A model generated the notes under the pieces. It made no database searches and was not told the DNA's origin. It saw nothing but the letters and a program-made list of their open reading frames with translations. The position numbers and the translations under genes are program-made. DNA of 64,000 nt from assembly GCA_039024635.1 (NCBI GenBank), contig JBCCQA010000027.1, positions 11,563-75,562 on the forward strand, written 5' to 3'. This DNA is from Kuafuiihalomonas sp039024635. Lineage in GTDB: Bacteria > Myxococcota > Kuafuiibacteriia > Kuafuiibacteriales > Kuafuiibacteriaceae. Below are positions 16,123-27,740 of the stretch, piece after piece (position 1 is the stretch's first letter; each line of letters opens with the position of its first letter).

Positions 16123-17699
16123 GGGGCGGGACCCTTGGGCGCAAGCTCGCCTTCCTTTTCACCCTGGTTCTGGCCCTCCCCCTCGGCGCCCAAACCCTGC
16201 TCTTCTGGCGCTCCGACCGACAAATGCAGGACACCCTGCAGGAGGAGGAGCACAGACGTAGACGAGCCATCGAAGCGCTTTCGCGTCAACAGTTGGAGGC
16301 CCTTGCCACGGCGGCGAAGCGAACAGCAGGAACCCTGGAGGGCCTCAACCTGCCCATCGACAGGACATGGAGCGCAGAGCTGTCACCATTGGCTGAGCTG
16401 GTTCGACTCGAAGGACCGCCGGAGGTGGTCGCCTCTCTTCACTTGCCCATCAAGCGAGGTGACCCACCGCCCCCTTTCGTCCTCGAGGCCGAAGGCTCGG
16501 GCGTGGCCCGGGTCTTCGCACCCGGCAATCCGCCGCGGCCCGAGCTAGCTTGGGTCGCCTGGCGGCGCTTCCGAGACGTTCAAGGCATCCTACACGCGGT
16601 TTGGCTTGGCGAGCCCCTTCGGGGAAGCGGGCTCGACGCTTTCGCAGCGGCGGCAGGCGGAGCCTGGCGGGCCGAGGACGCCGTAGGCGGACGGATCCCA
16701 GAGGGGGCGCAGACCACGTTGAAGACGCAGCTCCCTCGAGTGGACGGCGGCCTCCTCACCCTGGAGCTGGTCGTCCCGGTCAGTCCCTGGCCCGCCCTGA
16801 AGCGGCGCTTCGTCGAGCGCCAAAGCTCCACCACCGCTCTTGCCCTACTGCTCGGGCTGCTCTTCGCCTGGCTCTTCAGTCGAAGCATCGGTCGACCCGT
16901 TTCCGCCCTGACTGATGCTGCGCGCTCGGTGGCCTCGGGACAGCTGGACCAAGAGGTTCCAGTTCGAGGCGGCGATGAGCTTGCCCAGCTCGCCCACGCC
17001 TTCAACGAAATGACGACGCGCCTCGGAGCTGCGCAACGCCGACTTCGGCGCAGCGAGCGCATCGAGGCCTGGAGGGAGGCGGCGCAGCGCGTGGCCCACG
17101 AGGTCAAGAACCCCCTGTTTCCCATCCGCCTGGCCGCCGAGACGGTGCAAAAGGCCGTCAAGAGAGGACATCCCGAGCTCGACGACATCGTTTCCCGCAG
17201 TACGGAGACGGTGCTGTCGGAAGTGCAGAGCATCGACCGGCTGGTAGCCGAGTTTTCGGAGTTCGCCCGATTGCCGGCCCCTCGTCTCGAACGACACGCA
17301 GTGGTCGACATCTTGGAGCGCGTGCGCAGTTTCGACGAGAGAGTGCAGGTCATCTTGCCTTCCGACGCCCGGCTCGAGGTCGCCGTCGATCCCGACCTCA
17401 TGGGCCGCGCCTTGTTCAATCTGGTCAAGAACGGGCTCGAGGCTTCGCCCACGCTTCGAGTGGGCTTCGAAGCCAGCAGCTTCTGGGTCGAGGACGAAGG
17501 ACCCGGCATCCCGGAAGACATCCGTGAAGAACTCTTCGAGCCCTACGTGACCCGCCGGCCCGGAGGCACCGGCCTCGGACTAGCCATCGTGGAACGCATC
17601 TGCCTGGCTCACGAGGCCGAGATCTCGGTCCAGAGTCCCCGACGCCCCGGGGCCGAACCCCCGGGCACCCGAATCGAGATCCGGCTCCCTCAGCGTTGA
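16119..17699 (+). CDS. membrane sensor histidine kinase, NtrY-like
   Basis: From the GTG at 16119 (GTGA overlap) the protein has 526 residues. It has two membrane segments (about 8-30 and 240-262) enclosing a periplasmic sensor region, a HAMP domain (about 262-315), a dimerisation/phosphoacceptor helix with VAHEVKNPLFPIR, and an ATPase domain with NLVKNGLEAS (N box), EDEGPGIP (G1) and GTGLGLAI (G2). No response regulator gene is adjacent. The 3' end overlaps phoD on the opposite strand by 10 bp. It probably monitors the cell wall given its operon, which is inference. Confidence 0.92.
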   Translation: MRGGTLGRKLAFLFTLVLALPLGAQTLLFWRSDRQMQDTLQEEEHRRRRAIEALSRQQLEALATAAKRTAGTLEGLNLPIDRTWSAELSPLAELVRLEGPPEVVASLHLPIKRGDPPPPFVLEAEGSGVARVFAPGNPPRPELAWVAWRRFRDVQGILHAVWLGEPLRGSGLDAFAAAAGGAWRAEDAVGGRIPEGAQTTLKTQLPRVDGGLLTLELVVPVSPWPALKRRFVERQSSTTALALLLGLLFAWLFSRSIGRPVSALTDAARSVASGQLDQEVPVRGGDELAQLAHAFNEMTTRLGAAQRRLRRSERIEAWREAAQRVAHEVKNPLFPIRLAAETVQKAVKRGHPELDDIVSRSTETVLSEVQSIDRLVAEFSEFARLPAPRLERHAVVDILERVRSFDERVQVILPSDARLEVAVDPDLMGRALFNLVKNGLEASPTLRVGFEASSFWVEDEGPGIPEDIREELFEPYVTRRPGGTGLGLAIVERICLAHEAEISVQSPRRPGAEPPGTRIEIRLPQR

Positions 17700-19207
17700 A
17701 GGCCGGCTCGGCCCTCTTCGACCGAGAACTCGGTAAGGGTCCTGACCCCTGAGTCTCTTTCTTTTTCGTCGTCGAGGACTCGGAGCCGCGCCTCCAACCG
17801 CCCAGGTCGAATGTCGAGACGCACATAGCCGCGCTGGGAGTGGGCGAGATGCACATGGGGATTGTCGGGCCGAAGCGCCGCCATTTGATCGTTCGTCGGC
17901 CCCTGCGAAGCGATGGAGGTCCCGCAGACCTCACTGGCCACCACAGGCCCCCGGTCTGACTTCAGATCTGCAGCCACGCAGCAATGGATATCGCCCCCCA
18001 TGACGAAGGCATTCCTAACCGAGGGCTGGCCCAGCGAAGCCAGGAGTCGGCGGCGGGCAGCTGGATAGCCGTCCCACCCGTCGGTCCACAGCCGGTTTCC
18101 CGGCCCCGGCTTCCGGTCCAAGGGCGCGAGCAAGGTCTGTTGGGCAAGCAAGGACCAATCCGCCCTCTCCTCGCCGAGTGCTCGATGGAGCCATGTCTCC
18201 TGATCTGCACCAAGAAAACTCCGACCCTCGGCCTCGAGCCCCGGGCAGTGCTCGGTGAAGTGCCCACCCCCCAGGCCAGGTCTTGGACAAGCCTGAGGGC
18301 TCTTGTACTGGCGACCGTCCAACATGTGGATTCGCGCCAATCGTCCAAAGGGCACGCTCCCGTACATCTTCATCCTCCCTCGGCGGGGTCGCTGGTCCAT
18401 TCGCAGAGGCATATGCTCCCAAAAGGCCTGGTACGCCGCCTGCCGCCGCTCGATGAAGTTCGGGTCCAAGCGTTCCGAACGATCCTTGGCGTAGTCGTTG
18501 ACCACCTCGTGGTCATCCCAGGTTAGGAGCCAAGGGACGGCGCCGTGGAGCGCCTGAAGGTCGAGGTCCAGCTTGTACTGAGCGTGGCGGTTTCGATAGC
18601 TGGTCAGACTTCGGCACACTTCGCCTAGGCCGGAGTGCAGCCGAACTAGACGCTCCCCCCAACTCGACTCGTAGATGTAGTCGCCCAGGAACACCATCAG
18701 ATCGAGGTCCTCTTCGAGAAGATGTCGATGGGCGGCGAACCAGCCCTGTTCGAAGTGCTGACAAGACCCGTAGGCCAGCTTTAGACGATCGGGCGCCGCG
18801 TTCAGGGCTGGGAGCGTTCGCGTTCGACCGACGGCGCTGACTTCGGACCCGGCGATGAAGCGATAGAAGTAGCTCCGGCCGGGTCGGAGTCCCCGGACCT
18901 CGGCATGCACCGAATGCCCGAGTTCGGGTACGGCCGCGAAGCTCCCCTGGCCTACTCGCCGCCTGAATCCCGGGTCTTCGGCCAGTTCCCAGGAGACGGG
19001 GACGATACGGTCCGGCGCGCCGCCGTCGTGAAGAGGCTCGGGTGCCAGCCGCGTCCACAGGACGAAGCCGTCGGGTCGAGGCGAGCCCGAGGCCACACCG
19101 AGCTTGAAGGGATGGTCGCTGAAGCGAGGCCGGTCGGCCCAGGCGAAGCGGGAGCCGAATCCAGCCAGGCTCGCACCCGCCAAGAGCCTCCGTCGGGTCA
19201 AGCGCAT
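17690..19207 (-). CDS. phoD: PhoD-like alkaline phosphatase/phosphodiesterase, Tat-exported
   Basis: The 505-residue protein has a twin-arginine signal (LTRRRLLAGASLAGFG). An N-terminal PhoD beta-domain (about 30-130) precedes the metallophosphatase core with YGSCQ, FLGDYIYE, TWDDHEVVNDY and GGDIHC, which carry the metal ligands. It releases phosphate from phosphodiesters or monoesters outside the cytoplasm. It is the last gene behind gyrA and a small unknown gene; gap to the latter is 34 bases. No Pho box was identified. Confidence 0.92.
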   Translation of the reverse strand: MRLTRRRLLAGASLAGFGSRFAWADRPRFSDHPFKLGVASGSPRPDGFVLWTRLAPEPLHDGGAPDRIVPVSWELAEDPGFRRRVGQGSFAAVPELGHSVHAEVRGLRPGRSYFYRFIAGSEVSAVGRTRTLPALNAAPDRLKLAYGSCQHFEQGWFAAHRHLLEEDLDLMVFLGDYIYESSWGERLVRLHSGLGEVCRSLTSYRNRHAQYKLDLDLQALHGAVPWLLTWDDHEVVNDYAKDRSERLDPNFIERRQAAYQAFWEHMPLRMDQRPRRGRMKMYGSVPFGRLARIHMLDGRQYKSPQACPRPGLGGGHFTEHCPGLEAEGRSFLGADQETWLHRALGEERADWSLLAQQTLLAPLDRKPGPGNRLWTDGWDGYPAARRRLLASLGQPSVRNAFVMGGDIHCCVAADLKSDRGPVVASEVCGTSIASQGPTNDQMAALRPDNPHVHLAHSQRGYVRLDIRPGRLEARLRVLDDEKERDSGVRTLTEFSVEEGRAGLQR

Positions 19208-19241
19208 GCTCGAAACATCAGCCCTGTCACCGAGGATGCGG

Positions 19242-19975
19242 TCAAGCAGCGCTTCTGAGACCTCGAAAGAGAGCCTCGAACTGGGCCGGCCCGCACAGGG
19301 GTGACGACGGCAGGGCCCTCGGACGTTCGTCCGCGCCGGCCCAGGCCATCCGTCGACGCCGCCCTTCGAGAAAGCCGATGCTGGTTACGGAGGACCATCG
19401 AGTGTGGGCGGCGCACTTGGGATCCAGACCGAAGCCAGCCCGGGTGAGGTACAGGTCCGGCGGTCGCCGCAGCCCTTCTCGGGCGAAGCAGACCCGCAGT
19501 CGCCGACCCTCCCTAGCCTGGGCCAGACTCCGTTCGACGTCTGCGTCGCGATCGACGGAGAGGATGGGAGCTTCGAGCCAAGGCCGTATCGGGGGACCCC
19601 AGCGTTCAAGCTCGTGCCAATGGGCGGCTAGATGGTCCTCGACGAAGACGACTTCCCCGTCTTTCGGGTCGGTCCATCTGTAGCCCGCTTCAGCTCGCTC
19701 CAAACGCCCCGGAGGCTCCAGGCGCAATAGGTCCTGGGCCAGGGCCACCGCTCGCAGGTTCGGGCCCCTCATTCGGCGGCCTAGCGCGGCGAGGGTCGCT
19801 GCCGAACTGGGGCGACCGGCCCGTCCGAGCACCAGAGCAGCCGAGGCCGCCGTGTCATCCGGGGCCGACGGGAGGGTGGCCTCCAGCCCGTCGAGCACCC
19901 CGTCCGTGATATCCCACTCCGCCGCGACCGCGCCCAGCTTCCGGTCATCGGCTAGCTCCAGGGCCAGGTAGACGC

Positions 19976-19979
<4 letters not shown>
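19242..19979 (-). CDS. hypothetical protein coupled to gyrA
   Basis: The 245-residue product starts at an ATG overlapping the gyrA stop (ATGA). The first ~90 residues are helical and Ala/Leu-rich, like short HEAT-type repeats (AASAALVLGRAGRPSSAATLAALG). The C-terminal ~75 residues (LYLTRAGFGLDPKCAAHTRWSSVTSIGF as a pattern) resemble a small PH-like beta-barrel. No export signal is seen. The family is not recognised. The overlap implies coupled translation with GyrA. Confidence 0.75.
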
Positions 19980-22585
<2,606 letters not shown>

Positions 22586-22591
22586 TGGCGG

Positions 22592-22620
22592 GTCTTAGCG
22601 AATGGGCTCCAGAGGGTAAA
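22592..22620 (-). promoter_or_regulatory. gyrA promoter
   Basis: On the minus strand TTTACC (22620-22615) and TAAGAC (22597-22592) are separated by exactly 17 bases. Only 6 bases lie between the -10 and the gyrA ATG and there is no Shine-Dalgarno, which fits a leaderless transcript. Confidence 0.55.
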
Positions 22621-22645
22621 GCGATGAGGTGTGAAGGCGGTCGAA

Positions 22646-23260
22646 TCAGCGGCGCACCCAGCCCGGTGGAACGCCCGCTTTCCGAGCGGCTTCGGGGATC
22701 TCGACCTGGAGCTCGTTGATGAGTCCATCGATCTCTTTCTCGAGGGCCTCTAGTTGCGCTTTGAGCTCCAGCTTTCGCTGTCGTCCTCCGGGAAAGAGCG
22801 TGAAGTCGGCCTTGGTGGCCAGGCCCGTGTACTCCTCCTGAAGCTTCGCGAAAGAGACCAGCCGCGCTTCCAGCTTCTTCTCCGTCGCTTCTATTCGGGC
22901 CCTCCACTCGGCCTTCTTCTCCTCGCGAACCTTATTCTTGGCCCTCAGGCGGGCGATTGTAGCGTCGATCTCCCTCAGGCGTGCCGCGTTCCTCGCGTCC
23001 GCTTCCGCCCGCAGGCGCCGCCGTTCGGCCTCGGCCTTTCGACGCGCCTCTTGTTCGGCCGCAACTTCCTTGCGGACCTCCCGCTCGGCCTTCTCCCGCT
23101 CGGCCAGGAGCTTGTTGTAGTGGATGCGCCGCTCCTTCGGCAGCTGGGCCAAGCTATCGGTGTAGACCACCGTCCCATTGGGCTTCACGTATTTGAAGAT
23201 CTCGGCCGACGCGGGCGAGGAGACCCCGAAGAGAAGGGCCAGGGCGAACGCGAATCGCAT
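22646..23260 (-). CDS. DUF4124-type secreted coiled-coil protein
   Basis: The 204-residue protein has a signal peptide (MRFAFALALLFGVSSPASA), then a DUF4124-like segment (EIFKYVKPNGTVVYTDSLAQLP). Residues about 50-185 form a long, highly charged coiled coil rich in Glu, Arg, Lys and Ala. It ends in a short Pro-Gly-Trp tail. DUF4124 proteins are periplasmic; function is unknown. Divergent from xseA, 60 bases upstream of gyrA on the same strand but probably separately transcribed because gyrA has its own promoter. Confidence 0.8.
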   Translation of the reverse strand: MRFAFALALLFGVSSPASAEIFKYVKPNGTVVYTDSLAQLPKERRIHYNKLLAEREKAEREVRKEVAAEQEARRKAEAERRRLRAEADARNAARLREIDATIARLRAKNKVREEKKAEWRARIEATEKKLEARLVSFAKLQEEYTGLATKADFTLFPGGRQRKLELKAQLEALEKEIDGLINELQVEIPEAARKAGVPPGWVRR

Positions 23261-23308
23261 GAGAAAAGAATGTCAGCCCGCTCCCGGCCTCGCAATCCGA
23301 GAACTCGG

Positions 23309-23337
23309 GTGACGCTCCGCACCGCATCGCTTACGCT
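23309..23337 (+). promoter_or_regulatory. candidate promoter of xseA
   Basis: GTGACG (23309-23314) and TACGCT (23332-23337) are separated by 17 bases. The hexamer ends 8 bases before the GTG start. No Shine-Dalgarno is visible. Confidence 0.4.
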
Positions 23338-23345
23338 CTCCCGAA

Positions 23346-24779
23346 GTGGGCCAGCTCCCTTTTAGTTTTCGGCGCCAGGTGCGTCCGGCCGAGGCCGAGC
23401 CCTCGCCGGCGGAAGAAGCGAAGTCCTTCGAAGCGCCGCCAGTTCCGGGGCCGCAAGAGAAGCGTCGAGAGGAGATCCCGGTTAGCCGACTCCTGCGGGA
23501 CATCAATGACATCCTGGCTACCGCGCCCCAAGTATGGGTGACGGGCGAGCTCTCCCGGTGGCGTCCGCAGGCCAGCGGAACGGTCTACTTCAGCCTCAAG
23601 GACCAAAGGAGCGCCGTGGACTGCGTGCTGTGGCGAGACCACCTGAGGCGCCTGCGCTTTGAGCCGAGGGAGGGCATGGAGGTGGCCTGCTTGGTCAAGC
23701 CCAAGCTCTTCGAGCGGCAGGGACGCTTCCAGCTCACCGTTTTCGCTCTCCAGCCCCGCGGTCGGGGCGCGCTACACGCCCAGCTGGAGGCACGAATCGC
23801 TCGGCTTCGGGAAGAGGGCCTCACCGCAGCTGAACGACGTCGGACCCTTCCGAGCCTCCCGCGCTGCGTGGGCATCGTGACCAGTCGAGATGCGGCCGCA
23901 CTCCAAGACGTGCTCCGAACCACCTGGCGTCGAGACCCCCAAGCGCGCGTCCTCCTGTCACCGGCGCCTGTGCAGGGAAGCGACGCTCATCACCGACTCA
24001 TCCGCGCACTACGTCGCCTGCGAGACACGGAGTGCGAAGTGGTGCTGCTGGTACGGGGCGGGGGGAGCCTGGAAGATCTGTGGAGCTTTAACGAAGAGGC
24101 CCTGGCCCGAGCCGTGGCCGAGCATCCGGTGCCGGTGGTCACCGGTGTGGGCCACGAGACCGACACCACCCTCGTCGACCTCGTGGCCGATCTCCGAGCC
24201 TCGACCCCAACCGGCGCCGCCGAAGCCGCCATTCCCGTCCGTCAAGAGCTCCGCGTGGCATGGCGCAAGCAGGAAGACCGTCTGGGACGCAGCCTGAGCC
24301 TTCACCTGGATCGGGCCCGGCACCGATTGGAGCGGGTGGAAGGCCGCTTGCGCTCACCTCGAGCCGGCCTAGAGCAACATCGGATGAGCCTCGACCGACT
24401 GAGCGCGAAGCTCGACCAGGGCATCCAGACCAAGCTGCGAAGCCGACGAGAACGGCTCCTGGCAGCTACGAGCAGCCTCCACCCTCCGGACCTCGGCCTC
24501 GGCCGCCGCCGCCTGGAGGAACTCCGGGTCCGGCTGGACCACGAAGCGAAGAAGCGCCCGGCCCATGGACGACATCGACTCGCCTTGGCCATCGGCCGCC
24601 TCGAAGCGCTCAGCCCCCTCGGCGTCCTGGCGCGAGGCTACGCTCTGGTGCGGGGCCGAGATGGTCAGGTCCTGCGCCGGGCCACCGAGGTCCAAAGCGG
24701 CGACGAGCTCCGCGTCCGGCTCGCCGAAGGCGAGCTGCACGCCCGAGTCACCGGACGAAAGAAAGGGAGCAATGACTGA
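23346..24779 (+). CDS. xseA: exodeoxyribonuclease VII large subunit
   Basis: The 477-residue protein starts with GTG. An N-terminal extension of ~40 residues precedes an OB domain (about 45-140; VWVTGELSRWRPQASGTVYFSL). The nuclease domain has GIVTSRDAAALQDVL, LVRGGGSLEDLWSFNEE and TGVGHETDTTLVDLVAD, followed by a coiled coil and the C-terminal GYALVRGRDG segment. It is the catalytic subunit that degrades single-stranded DNA to oligonucleotides with XseB, whose gene overlaps by 8 bp. Confidence 0.96.
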   Translation: MGQLPFSFRRQVRPAEAEPSPAEEAKSFEAPPVPGPQEKRREEIPVSRLLRDINDILATAPQVWVTGELSRWRPQASGTVYFSLKDQRSAVDCVLWRDHLRRLRFEPREGMEVACLVKPKLFERQGRFQLTVFALQPRGRGALHAQLEARIARLREEGLTAAERRRTLPSLPRCVGIVTSRDAAALQDVLRTTWRRDPQARVLLSPAPVQGSDAHHRLIRALRRLRDTECEVVLLVRGGGSLEDLWSFNEEALARAVAEHPVPVVTGVGHETDTTLVDLVADLRASTPTGAAEAAIPVRQELRVAWRKQEDRLGRSLSLHLDRARHRLERVEGRLRSPRAGLEQHRMSLDRLSAKLDQGIQTKLRSRRERLLAATSSLHPPDLGLGRRRLEELRVRLDHEAKKRPAHGRHRLALAIGRLEALSPLGVLARGYALVRGRDGQVLRRATEVQSGDELRVRLAEGELHARVTGRKKGSND

Positions 24780-24999
24780 AGCAGAGGAGCTGCGCTTCGA
24801 AGAGCTCGTCGAGCGATTGGAGCGCATCGTGGAGCAGATGGAAGATGAAGGTCTACCGCTCGAAGAGGCCTTGGCCGTCTATCAGGAGGGGGTGAAGCTC
24901 GCTCGCCTCGGACACCAGCGACTGGATGCAGCCGAGCGGAGGCTGGAGGAGCTGACGGCCCGAGGAGAGCGGGTCGAGCGTAGCCCCCAAGATCCGTGA
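24772..24999 (+). CDS. xseB: exodeoxyribonuclease VII small subunit
   Basis: The 75-residue protein has the family pattern FEELVERLERIVEQMEDEGLP and EEALAVYQEGVKLARLGHQR-like helices. The ATG is inside the end of xseA (8-bp overlap), preceded by AGGGAG. Several copies bind the XseA coiled coil. Its TGA overlaps the GTG of tlyA. Confidence 0.94.
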   Translation: MTEAEELRFEELVERLERIVEQMEDEGLPLEEALAVYQEGVKLARLGHQRLDAAERRLEELTARGERVERSPQDP

Positions 25000-25745
25000 A
25001 GAAGGCGCGAGCGGACGAGCTGCTCGCGGCTTCCAAGGAGGTCGCGAACCAGGTCGAAGCCCAAGGCCTCATCATGAGCGGCAGAGTGCTGTGGACCGAC
25101 CTTCGGGGTTCCGAAAGGAAGGTCGAGTCGGCCGGGCAAGCGCTCCCGATCGAAGCTCGCTTCCGCATCAAGGGCCGTCGCCCACGCTTCGTCTCGCGGG
25201 GAGGCGAGAAGTTGGAGGCGGCTTTAGCGGGCTTCGGCGTCGAAGTTCACGGAACCAAAGCCATCGACCTCGGCATCAGCACCGGCGGCTTCACCGACTG
25301 TCTGCTCCAGCACGGGGCCCGGGAGGTATGGGGCGTCGACGTAGGCTATGGACTGGTGGCCGACGCGCTTCGGCGGGACCCCCGGGTTCGCCTTCTGGAG
25401 CGCACTCACGTCGCCACCCTGACCCCCAAGTCCATCGAGGGCCCGGCCGACCTGGTGGTCGGTGACCTCTCTTTCATCAGTCTGCAGCGCGTCCTTCCCG
25501 TGCTCGTCCCGCTTGTCGTCTCCGGAGGGCCCCTCATCCTGCTCGTGAAACCTCAGTTCGAGGTCGAGGCGCGCCATCTCGAAGCCGGCATCGTGACCGA
25601 ACCGGAGGTTCGCCTGGCAGCCTTGGACAATATCCGACATTCGGCCGAGGGACTGGGATTTCAGGTTCTGAACGCCATGGAGAGCCCGGTGCACGGCGCC
25701 AAAGGCAACATCGAGTGGCTCATGTTCGCTCGCCGAGCGGAATGA
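24996..25745 (+). CDS. tlyA: TlyA-family RNA 2'-O-methyltransferase
   Basis: The 249-residue protein begins with GTG overlapping the xseB stop. An S4-like RNA-binding domain (about 3-60; RADELLAASKEVANQV, LIMSGRVL) leads into FVSRGGEKLEAAL. The Rossmann methyltransferase domain has DLGISTGGFTDCLLQHGA (SAM site), VDVGYG and VVGDLSFISL. TlyA proteins methylate the ribose in 16S/23S rRNA. Sitting next to xseAB is common for this family. Confidence 0.93.
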   Translation: MKKARADELLAASKEVANQVEAQGLIMSGRVLWTDLRGSERKVESAGQALPIEARFRIKGRRPRFVSRGGEKLEAALAGFGVEVHGTKAIDLGISTGGFTDCLLQHGAREVWGVDVGYGLVADALRRDPRVRLLERTHVATLTPKSIEGPADLVVGDLSFISLQRVLPVLVPLVVSGGPLILLVKPQFEVEARHLEAGIVTEPEVRLAALDNIRHSAEGLGFQVLNAMESPVHGAKGNIEWLMFARRAE

Positions 25746-25926
25746 GTCCGGGCTCGAGGCGGTTGTCAGAGAGAGGGTCGTTCAGACGGCCTTCGGCGTC
25801 GCCTCGCCCTCCCCGAGGCATGCCTGTTTCGGGCGGGTCCGGGTCTGGGCAGTCCCGGGCTCGCCCCCTAGTTCATCCGCGGTCGCCTTTCGGTTCTTCC
25901 GGCTGAATCCAGGTAGGGTAGCGTCC
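25746..25926. other. intergenic region before ldcA
   Basis: No gene is supported in these 181 bases. TAGGGT at 25914-25919 lies 7 bases before the GTG of the next gene and could be a -10 element. I saw no strong terminator for the xseA operon. Confidence 0.35.
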
Positions 25927-26748
25927 GTGCGCATCGGGGTGTTCGCGGCTTCTGGGCCTATCGACGGGGCCCGCTTCCAGGCTGGGCAGGAGATCCTCGA
26001 ATCCTGGGGCCACGAGCTCCGCGTTCAGCCCGACATTCAACGCAGGCTGGGCTACCTAGCCGGAACCGACGAGCAGCGGATCGAAGCCCTGCTCGAGGCG
26101 GGTCGCGGGGTCGACATCGCCATGGCGGCCCGGGGCGGCTACGGCCTTCACCGCATCCTGGCCCGGGTACCCTGGGAGGCCCTGGAGGCCCCCGTCCTCG
26201 GCTTTTCGGATCTGACCGCCCTCCACCTCGCCCGATTCGCGGCCACCGGCCGAGGCGGGTGGCACGGGCCCGTCGTCTCGCAGCTCGGTGACCTGCGCCC
26301 TGAGGAGCTCGAGGCCCTCCGGCGCTTCCTCGAGGACCCAGGCCCGGTCGAGATGTCCGGCCGAGGCGGACCCGAGGTCCCGGTCGAAGGCACCCTCCTG
26401 GGGGGTAATCTGGCCTTGGTGAGCGCCCTCTTGGGGACGCCGTGGATCCGCTGGCCCAAGGACACGATCCTCGTCCTGGAGGATGTGGATGAGGCGCCCT
26501 ACCGCCTCGACCGAATGATGATGCAGCTCGAGCTTTCTGGCCTGCCCGACCGACTGCAGGCCGTCGCCCTCGGCACCTTCAGTCGGTGCGGGGCGGACGG
26601 CCCGTCGGTGGTGCGCGAGCGAGCCGAAGCGTGGGGTCAGCCCGTGCTCTTCGATTTGCCCTTCGGCCACGGCGACCGCAACCGTGCTTTCGGCGTCGGG
26701 GCCCGAGCCACCATGAGCTCGGGGAAGCTACGGGTCGAGGCTCCATGA
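25927..26748 (+). CDS. ldcA: LD-carboxypeptidase, peptidase family S66
   Basis: The 273-residue protein starts with GTG. The catalytic Ser is in LGFSDLTAL (about residue 98), the Glu in LEDVDEAPYRLDR and the His in GHGDRNRAFGVG, the S66 triad. The family removes the terminal D-Ala from murein tetrapeptides in the cytoplasm during wall recycling. No signal peptide. Its stop overlaps the ATG of the hydrolase gene (ATGA). Confidence 0.92.
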   Translation: MRIGVFAASGPIDGARFQAGQEILESWGHELRVQPDIQRRLGYLAGTDEQRIEALLEAGRGVDIAMAARGGYGLHRILARVPWEALEAPVLGFSDLTALHLARFAATGRGGWHGPVVSQLGDLRPEELEALRRFLEDPGPVEMSGRGGPEVPVEGTLLGGNLALVSALLGTPWIRWPKDTILVLEDVDEAPYRLDRMMMQLELSGLPDRLQAVALGTFSRCGADGPSVVRERAEAWGQPVLFDLPFGHGDRNRAFGVGARATMSSGKLRVEAP

Positions 26749-27698
26749 TACGAGGCCTACTGGATCGCGCCCAGCGGAGCGGCGTCGCCCCGGCGATCCA
26801 GGCCGTGGTCTGCCGTGGCCCAGACAGAATGCTGGACCTTGCTTTGGGCCAGGTCTCGGCCAGTCGACTCACCGGTCCCGATACCCTCTTCGACCTCGCC
26901 TCTTTGACAAAGGTCCTGCTGACCGCCACCGCGTGGACCGAGCTGTGGGCCCGGGGCCTCGACTATCCGGACCAAACCATGGCGCCCGGCCTCAGGGTCG
27001 AAGACGTCCTTCGGCATAGGGCCGGTTTCCCGGCCCATCGTCGCTTCGATGCGAACCTGGGTCAGATACGACCGGAGACCTGGTCGGCTTGGCGCGCCAT
27101 CCTTGCCCAGGTTCGCCGAGTACCCCGTCGCCATCCGGGTTCCACGGTCTATAGCGACCTGGGTTTCATGCTCCTGGGGGAGCGCATCGAGGAGCGCTCG
27201 GGACGACGCCTGGAGGCCTGGGCCACCGAGGAGGGCTTTCACGCCTTCGATCGTCGGGATGGCCCACGCACCGTGCCGAAGGACCTGGCGCTGGCGGGCC
27301 AGGAGGGCCGAGTCCACGACGACAACGCCCGGGCCATGGGAGGGGTGGCCGGTCATGCCGGACTTTTTGGGAGCGCTCGAACGGTAGCCGCCGCCGCCCA
27401 ACGTAGCCTCGAACGACATAGGGTTTCAACCCAATGGCAGGCTGCGTGGGCCCAGGGCACCTCTCGCTTTGGATTGGGCTGGGATCACCCTGAGCCCGGC
27501 GGTACAGCCCCGGGCTGGCCCAGCCGAGCCGTTGGGCATCTTGGCCACACCGGGACGAGTGTGTGGATAGATCCGAGGAGTGGTCTGATCGCCGTGCTCT
27601 TGACCAACCGCATCCGAGGGAACGCAGGGCTTCGGGGGATCCTGGCCCTCCGCCGAGCCTTCCACGCCGCCGTTTGGCAGGTCTGGGGGTCCCCCTAG
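26745..27698 (+). CDS. beta-lactamase-family serine hydrolase
   Basis: The 317-residue product has SxxK in FDLASLTKVL (about residue 48), a Tyr motif in STVYSDLGFMLLGE and a third motif GHTGTS, so the catalytic set of class C-like penicillin-binding hydrolases is intact. No export signal is visible from the coupled ATG, suggesting a cytoplasmic location. Pairing with ldcA suggests a step in muropeptide recycling (for example an amide or ester hydrolase); that is inference. Confidence 0.88.
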   Translation: MIRGLLDRAQRSGVAPAIQAVVCRGPDRMLDLALGQVSASRLTGPDTLFDLASLTKVLLTATAWTELWARGLDYPDQTMAPGLRVEDVLRHRAGFPAHRRFDANLGQIRPETWSAWRAILAQVRRVPRRHPGSTVYSDLGFMLLGERIEERSGRRLEAWATEEGFHAFDRRDGPRTVPKDLALAGQEGRVHDDNARAMGGVAGHAGLFGSARTVAAAAQRSLERHRVSTQWQAAWAQGTSRFGLGWDHPEPGGTAPGWPSRAVGHLGHTGTSVWIDPRSGLIAVLLTNRIRGNAGLRGILALRRAFHAAVWQVWGSP

Positions 27699-27740
27699 CG
27701 CGATTTAACCAGTTCCTCGCCTTTACCCCATGGCCCGGTT

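Noticed and set aside
25715..25906. Short plus-strand frame between tlyA and ldcA
   Set aside because: Overlaps the tlyA end, low-complexity Ser/Arg/Pro composition, no start signal.
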